From the NCBI GenBank assembly GCA_019925095.2, contig CM034412.1, forward strand, positions 9,772,001 to 9,836,000: 64,000 bases of DNA, in the 5' to 3' direction. Both the position numbers and the translations under genes were made by a program. The notes under the pieces were generated by a model that was not told the origin of the DNA, did no database searches, and saw only the letters and a list, made by a program, of their open reading frames with translations. This DNA is from Dendrolimus kikuchii (Eukaryota > Arthropoda > Insecta > Lepidoptera > Lasiocampidae). Positions 57,925 through 64,000 of the stretch are shown here, in pieces; within the stretch, counting starts at the first letter, position 1; every line of letters begins with the position of its first letter.

Positions 57925-59198
57925 TTAGGTTGGGGAAAAAGTTTCTTCGCATTTTATATAAAAAATCAAAAGGTTTTTTTATAAAGTTTTTTTACATTTG
58001 ACTAAAGTATGTAGGTGCCATTTTGTTGGATAACTTTTTGCCATCTTGTAGGTAGGGACGTGATCCCATTGCTATAAAAATTTTGGGGCTTCTGATCAAA
58101 AAACTGCGACAAGTGGTTTTGGCAGTCCTCTCGTGATGTTAACCTGACACTGCCTAAGGAATTCTGCAGAGACCGAAACAGGCGAAAATCTGAAGGTGCA
58201 AGGTCAGTACTATACGGCGGATGCATTAACACCTCCCAGCCAAACTCTCGTAATTTTTGCTGAGTGGCTCAAGGTCTAGCGTTATCATGGTGAAAAACCA
58301 CACCCCTTCTGTTGATTAATTCCGGCCGCTTTCTCTCAACTTTTTGCTTTAATCTCATCAGTTGTTCGCAGTACAGTTCAGATTCGATGGTCCTGCCTGG
58401 CGGTAACAGCTCATAATGAATAATGCCCTTCCAATCCCACCATACACACAGCATCACCTTGTTGCGAGTTAACCCGCGTTTCGCCACAGTCTGTGAAGCC
58501 TGACCGGCCTTTGACCACGATCTTTTTCGCACGTTCTTGTCGTACGTGATCCACTTTTCATCACCAGTTATCAGCTTCTTCAAAAATGGTTCGGTTTCAT
58601 TACGTCGTAATAAAGAATCACAAATGAGTACACGGTTCATTAGGTTTCTTTCAGTGAGCTCATAAGGCACCCAAATATCGAGCTTTTTTGTGTACCCAGC
58701 TTTTTTCAAATGCGCTAAAACCGTTTTGTGTTCAATTCCCAGTTCTCCAGCCACATCGTAACTACTAATACGCCGATCTTGCTCCACTTTTTCAAAAATG
58801 GCATCAATTTCGTCCGTAACAGGGCGACCAGCGCGACGTGCATCTTTGATATCAGAATTTCCGGATTGAAAAAGCTTAATCCAAATTTGCGCTACTCTCA
58901 CAGATACTGCATTAGGTCCATAAACATCACATTTTTTTTCGCGGCTTGTGTAGCATTTTTACCTTTTTTGTAGTAAAATTTTAAAATGTATCGAATTTCT
59001 TCATTAGATTCACTATTTTAACAAAAAGAAAAACAAATGAAAATCAGACATTTTCCTAATTTGAATTTGGAATTGTCTTCTTTAAAATTAAAACTTTTTA
59101 ATGATACCAAAAACAGCCAGATACAAATGGTATAGCCAAAGAGATCTTATTACAGGTTCATACATACTATATGCGAAAAGACTTTTTCCCCAACCTAT
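57925..59198 (-). mobile_element. mariner transposon (about 1.27 kb) with terminal inverted repeats
   Basis: The left end TTAGGTTGGGGAAAAAGT and the complement of the right end (ATAGGTTGGGGAAAAAGT) form inverted repeats, flanked by TA on both sides (57923-57924 and 59199-59200), as expected for Tc1/mariner. Length is standard for mariner. It sits in wfs1 intron 2, in the same orientation as the gene. Confidence 0.93.
58002..58983 (-). pseudogene. mariner transposase, inactivated
   Basis: Recognisable parts in order: the N-terminal helix-turn-helix (EEIRYILKFYYKKGKNATQAA, then VRVAQIWIKLFQSG and SSYDVAGELGIEHKTVLAHL), the catalytic ITGDEKWITYD, the second Asp in VWWDWKG, HHDNARP, and HPPYSTDLAPSD with the third Asp. 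The lesions are visible. The expected start ATG has lost its G near 59010. An A-run at about 58932-58939 is one base short and shifts the frame. A TGA follows NARP at 58269-58271 where family members continue in frame. The rest (EFGWEVLMHPPYS to NGTYIL) is open. Without a helper transposase it is dead. Confidence 0.9.
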
Positions 59199-59200
59199 TA

Positions 59201-61376
59201 TATTGCCCTGTGATATATCGGTCATAAATATTAGTATACATCTGAATTAATATTTTGAGTTCATATCCTACATTTATACACCTGTGTCAATAGACGTAGT
59301 CTTGCATGCAATATTAACAAAACATATTTTTTATTTCTCATATTCTGCAAGTACACTTGGAGTTGCTTAATCATAGGGATGAGAACAGCACTTTTCGTCC
59401 CTGGGAAGCGATTCGACCTGCTATCAAAAAATTAAGAAAACTATGCGAACCATAGGTATTACATGCAACTGATGCGACTCATGTCCCAACTTTTTTACAG
59501 CCACTGTTAAATCGCGGCATAAATTGTAATAAAAAAATATCAACCATTTTTTAACATCATTTTATACTTATAAATTACTTTTCACTAAATTATTATTTAA
59601 TTTAGATAAATTTGAGCTAAATATTTACTATCATCACTGACAAAAAAATACTGGCTGGTAGAATGCCACAGAAAAAAAATTACTTGACGTTTCATATGTG
59701 ACGTACGTTTATTTAGATATAGATTTACCGCCTGATTTGATTAGAGAAGTAGTTGTTTGCTTTACTAATCAGTTTTTATTTACATTCCTCATATTTGAAA
59801 TGGAAAGCAAAGTATTAAACTCAGGTGAAAAGCCTATTTAGACACTCGAATTATTAGCGCCCTCGCTACGTTCGTGCGCCAAACCATCTCGTGCCCAGAT
59901 ATGTCACTTTCAGCTGTCATGTAAGATTGGTACATGAGGTAGTAATATAGTAGATTTACTATTGACTTTTAAATTTAGCTTGGCAACCAGGCACTTTATT
60001 CTTTTCGTTGTATGAGCGTAACAGTGGGACATTTATGAACTGGTATTATGAAAATTGGTTTCATCTTTTATTGCGAAGATGACAAACAAGCAGATACGAC
60101 CCTTATAATGGAAACTCGTTACTGTCGCCTATAGATATTTGCAACACGAGGACGAATCCAACATGTTGCCATCCATTAGTATGAGATAGAGGTATTAGAC
60201 AGGAGGAAGGGGATATATTTTTTTTAACAAGGCAAATCCGGTTGAGAACCGTAGGCCGCGCGAGGGGGAAAAGTCGCGGCCCGTGTGTGGGATTCGCCAG
60301 GCGGGGTGGCACTAGGACCTCACGTGTGAAGTGCTATTGCCACGCCGTAGTTAGGGATACACACTAAAACCCCTGGTCAATCCTTGGAAGTCCCTTGTCC
60401 GAGCTTTGCGCTTGCTGGCGCATTCTCCTCCAGCCCGGACGGACAAAGGCCGGCCCATTCCGGGATGGCCTCTCCATTTGTTGAGTTGGATCTCTCCGGC
60501 TACCTCGGGTCTCACCTCGAGGAGAAAGGAAGTGCGCGGGACGGTGCCCATCCCTCCTGTCAAGCCTTTATGTACGGGATCCGGTTTCCCCGCCGATCGC
60601 CCTCACGGTCGTAGCCTATGACGACTAGAGGTCGTCGTGCACGGTCCTCCATCGCCGCTGCCGGCTTTACTTTTGTTGGGGTTTGTGGGCAGGGCCATAC
60701 GCCCTCTCCTCACCGTCAGTGGAGCAGGATGCTCGACGCTGACTGTCGCCCGCCATCCCGCCTCAAACGACTTCGACAGAACGGCGCTACTCCTGACATC
60801 GGAAGGGAAGGATAAGTGTAAGGAGGTTTGGAGCATTCGAACTAGGATCAAGGATTAGGAGTGGATAGATGGGACAGCACTGCCACTAGGCCCTGGGGAC
60901 GTATTTCCTCGTACCTCTGCTGGATGGAGGTGTATCCAACAGTGGCACCCTCTGGGAGAGGAATGGGATATTTCAGTTATCCTTAATAAACTTGAAAAAA
61001 CTTGCCATAATGGATGGCAGTTATTTAAGACCATTTCTAGATAAATAGCAGCCATCCATAATAGTTGGCGCCTGCTCCGGTATGCCATAATATAACAGTA
61101 ATTTATGAAATGAGCACCCCCAACGTTTTTCTGTAGTACTCCTGAAAGTCCTCACAAGGTCGGAACAAATTGATCCCTTAGTGTTGTAGATGCTCATTGA
61201 CGAATACCAGTAACCTCATGGGAAGATTTCCTTTGAGATGGAGGAGCATTCCATCTTGCTCCTCCACCTTATATGGGTCATCCTTCAAAATTAATCAAAA
61301 TGCCATAGTAATGTCCATAAGAAAAACACCTAGAAGCATTAAAGAAATAATTGTGAACCAGATATATAAAACTTAC
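59201..61376. other. wfs1 intron 2, 5' half
   Basis: AT-rich to 60090, a retroposon remnant at 60107-60150, then the GC-rich family C region to about 60900. A hairpin-like pair AACTGCCATCC/GGATGGCAGTT-type lies near 61005-61065 (CATAATGGATGGCAG and GCAGCCATCCATAATAG). Confidence 0.55.
60262..60620. repeat. Dispersed repeat family C, copy 2 (intron 2)
   Basis: Same block order as 31168-31490 with an extra ~70 bp insert near 60390-60460. GC-rich sequence continues to about 60800 without a recognised ORF. Confidence 0.65.
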
Positions 61377-61481
61377 CACACTTCTCTTCCAATAGTTGTT
61401 TGGCAAGCACTACCTGTGATTCAGCACAACCATCTTCAGCGAGTTGGTTGCGCAAACGTCGCAAGGAGCCTTGAGGTCCAT
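61377..61481 (-). CDS. wfs1: wfs1 coding exon 2 (Sel1-like region)
   Basis: This 105-nt exon follows the acceptor TTTGCTTCAG and ends at donor G|GTAAGT. It encodes about residues 12-47, beginning DGPQGSLRRLRNQLAEDG. The spacing of Ala/Gly/Leu in the GCAESQ and LAKQLLEE stretch is that of a Sel1-like helical repeat. Phase is 2 bases in and 1 base out, matching both neighbours. Confidence 0.92.
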
Positions 61482-61733
61482 CTGAAGCAAATAGTTATCC
61501 AAAAAGTATACTATTAAATTCTGTGTTGCTTATTGCAGTTTACAGTACTGAGGTCTGCACTTTTTAATGTGGTTTGTAATGGATTGCTTTATATTTTTCT
61601 CACCATGTACAATCAATGGCAACACTTTCAGCAGAAGTATTGTAAACAGGATAAGTAGTTAAAAGTGCTGTTTTTTTTTAAATTTACACATTACACCACC
61701 AAGGAAAATAAACATTAAAGTAAGTTATGGTAT

Positions 61734-61770
61734 GCATCACAAGTAATACTTGTGATGCAACCAGTATGTT
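61734..61770. repeat. 12-bp near-perfect palindrome
   Basis: GCATCACAAGTA followed by one base and TACTTGTGATGC, within wfs1 intron 2... upstream of exon 2 (intron 1 side). Confidence 0.85.
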
Positions 61771-62071
61771 GCCCAAATAAGTCCATCCGCATTTGTCCCC
61801 GTGAGTGCACTTATTATCTAGACAATTAAGAATTTATGTTTAACAAAATTTGTTGTGATTTAGATCCAAAATTTTGCAAGCCTAGCTTTTATACATTTTT
61901 ATATTTGCAAGGTACAGCAGGTGTTGTTCAACTTCTTTCCTGAATTTCTCACACTAGCATTGTTAGCCCTGCTCACCTATAACATTTGTTTACTTATTAT
62001 TGATGTAGGGCAATAAATCTAATACTTTTTTCACAGTAACACCTTATCTTAAACTTCAAGGCTGCCACTCA

Positions 62072-62682
62072 GCTATCTGGTGCACAAATTTTAAGTAGTG
62101 GGTGGATGTAGTGTGTAAGGGAGAGGTATACTTGCCCTTTCTGCAATTCCTAGGGCCCGGAGTTCTTGAAATATTAATTTTTGGTAAACATAACCTCACC
62201 TATTTTTTCACTAACATTATTGTGATAGGTGGTGAAAGGTTACCTTAGCTTCAGAGCAAAGCACCCAAGCTGAGCGAGCGAAGCAAGCGTACCGCAACAG
62301 TGGCCGGCAAGTGCCAGAACCGACTGGTAACTATTTACTACTTATTTTATACACACAATTTATAATTTCATCTTTACTGGCCACTATTTTTAATATGTTC
62401 ATGGTTACTCTTGTAATGTATGTGAATGTGCTCTGTTGTTTTTTGTTTCATTGTTGACAATAATATACCTTGTTTTTTTCTGTTGATTACTGGCTTTCTT
62501 TTTCGTTGAAAAGGATTGTTCAACTTTGTAAGTGCAATATTAGGAAAAAATAAGTGAGGATGTTTATTAAAAAAACTGAAGATCTCCGGACCATAGGGGC
62601 TATAGTAGGGGGATAAGTATGCCTCCCCCTTTCCCCATATCACCACCCTCTAGTTAAAATTCGTGCACCGGATAGCTATAGC
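62072..62682. mobile_element. Foldback element, second copy (intron 1)
   Basis: Outer pairs: AGCTATCTGGTGCACAAATT (62072) against the complement of AATTCGTGCACCGGATAGCT (62659). Inner pairs around the centre carry GAGCGAGCGAAGCAAGCGTA and TGCCAGAACCGACTGG, also found at the centre of 53800-54990. Confidence 0.75.
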
Positions 62683-63131
62683 TTTACCAACTTCGGTTTT
62701 AGATAGTGTTTTGTATTAATAGAACACAGGCTGCCCCAAGTTTTCTAAAAACATACATTCATAACTAATGATTCATAAGATTCTCTATATTGTAACATAT
62801 AGAACAAATATATATGTGAACAAAATTATGCATCTGTTAACCAATTAAGAGGTTTTTCCTTGTAATTTATAGACATTTTAGACTTGTTAATTAATTAATA
62901 TCGGCCTTCTATTACTGGGGTACTTTCTAGATTCTTAAACCGAATAGGTTCTTAATTAATTCAACAAAAACCTTGAATTTTTTAATAAGCAAAGTCAAAA
63001 GAAATGTGCAATGTACAAAGGTACGAAAATAAAAGAATATTCCCACAAGTTCACTCTAATATTTAGACTTTAAATTCCTAAATATTAAGTTTCTCGACGA
63101 AAGTAAATTATAAATAAAATTGTTTACTTAC

Positions 63132-63165
63132 CATGCAAATTCCACCGCTTCCTACCTATCGGCAT
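63132..63165 (-). CDS. wfs1: wfs1 coding exon 1 (start codon)
   Basis: The first coding exon encodes MPIGRKRWNLH plus the first base of the next codon. An in-frame TAA lies 21 nt upstream of the ATG with no other in-frame ATG between, which fixes the start. The donor reads G|GTAAGTAAAC. The one-base overhang joins the two-base overhang of exon 2 to make GAT (Asp12). There is no signal peptide; the N-terminus is basic, as expected for the cytosolic N-terminus of wolframin. Confidence 0.85.
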
Positions 63166-64000
63166 TCCAGTATATAATTCCACTTATCTCTGTTATTAAC
63201 AAATAATTTCCAATAAAATACATAAAAATAATCATAAAAGTCTACAAAGGGAAATTAATCTAATATTTTGATAAAATGTATTCGATTCGCAGATGTTTTC
63301 CACATATGTCAATGTCATAATACGAAAAAAATCAAACATTTTGGCAATCTAATAAAAAGAAATAAATTGGATAAAAAATATTTCAATAAAAATAAAACAG
63401 TCAAAATTAAGAAACACAAATCAAAATTTAATTGAAGAACTTACTCGTAATTTCAATTCAAGTAATCTTGTAAGTTCTATCGAATAATTTATTTCAAATC
63501 ACAAACTTAATCAATAAGGTTTATGAAAGTAGGACTCGCGCGCTCCTACGCATCCACCCACCAAATAGTTTGTATTTTGTATGTAATACATCCACGTCCC
63601 ACACTTTCCATATCCAAAAATAAATCTTTTTCTACAAAAGGGCTTCCTGTTTTTGTTCTCTTGTTAGAAGTTATTTTAGGCAGAACTTGTTTATTTTATT
63701 TTTCAAAAGTGGTAAGCATAAATAGTAAATTAGAGACTACTTGACGGACTACAATGAAACTGATTATACGAACGCATTCAAAAGGTTTATAAAAATGCAT
63801 AAAATATGATCCCTATCTATGAATTCGAAAGTTTCTTATACTTTATTTCATTATTTGCCCATGATATACCTCTATTATCTATTTATACCTACGATAATGG
63901 ACACATATTTATAGCATTCGGGTTTGAGCCCTGGAGCCACGGGTGGCCGGAGTTGATCACCTCTAATTCCATTGAGACTTCCCAACTTGTTCGACCGTTT
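63166..64000 (-). other. 5' flank of the wfs1 start codon
   Basis: AT-rich. It should hold the 5'UTR and promoter or a further non-coding exon. I see no clear TATA box, initiator or CpG-rich block that I could call. Confidence 0.4.

Larger units (their letters stand above)
39440..63165 (-). other. wfs1: Wolframin gene (WFS1), whole coding span
   Basis: Nine coding exons on the minus strand join at consensus GT/AG sites with matching codon phase at every junction: 63165-63132, 61481-61377, 57077-56978, 50985-50864, 49974-49864, 48787-47598, 47211-46957, 43903-43650, 39809-39440. Exon lengths sum to 2541 nt, giving 846 residues plus a stop, close to human wolframin (890 aa) and insect homologues. 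Order of parts: Sel1-like helical repeats (about 17-80), acidic linker (about 100-160), about nine or ten hydrophobic segments (about 216-570), then a C-terminal domain facing the ER lumen in known wolframins. Wolframin is an ER-resident membrane protein involved in calcium homeostasis and ER stress. Introns run 1650, 4299, 5992, 889, 1076, 386, 3053 and 3840 nt. UTRs and any non-coding first exon were not identified. Assigned from remembered family similarity, without a database search. Confidence 0.95.

Overview
This is eukaryotic, AT-rich, intron-rich and repeat-dense DNA. It is most likely from a moth or butterfly (Lepidoptera). The best support is the set of non-autonomous Helitrons, whose termini match the type common in lepidopteran genomes (a 5' TC next to a TAATATTATAAA- or TATAAAATTCTCG-like block, and a 3' CTAG next to T). 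Further support comes from tRNA-like SINEs, an abundant ~310-bp poly(A) retroposon, RTE-like LINE tails ending in (TATG)n, and a mariner element.

One host gene can be assembled with confidence: wolframin (WFS1) on the minus strand, from the ATG at 63165 to the stop at 39440. It has nine coding exons, and all eight GT-AG introns keep reading-frame phase. The 2541-nt CDS encodes 846 residues: an N-terminal Sel1-like helical region, a multipass membrane core held mostly in one 1190-nt exon, and a cysteine-containing C-terminal domain with a hydrophobic end. The stop codon overlaps an AATAAA hexamer.

1-39 kb: I recognise no intact host gene. It is a mosaic of broken mobile elements: LINE 3' ends, SINEs, poly(A) retroposons, a mariner end fused to a (TA)n tract, and Helitrons. 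One short MADF-like coding fragment lies at 7172-7414. Two large minus-strand Helitrons (18954-21161 and 28788-30411) stand out because they carry long arrays of 9-bp units. Each array has a different unit, yet all three units align in the same register.

39-63 kb: the WFS1 introns have absorbed many elements. They include a 5'-truncated R1-clade LINE with a 16-bp target duplication (intron 8), a 665-bp LTR-like element and a 98-bp RTE tail with a 14-bp duplication (intron 7), a 500-bp LTR-like element (intron 4), a pogo-like MITE and two long foldback elements (intron 3), a 1274-bp mariner pseudogene (intron 2), and a third foldback (intron 1). Despite this load, exons and splice sites look intact.

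The mobile elements do not form a pathway. The only functional unit I can support is wolframin, an ER membrane protein linked in animals to calcium handling and the unfolded-protein response.
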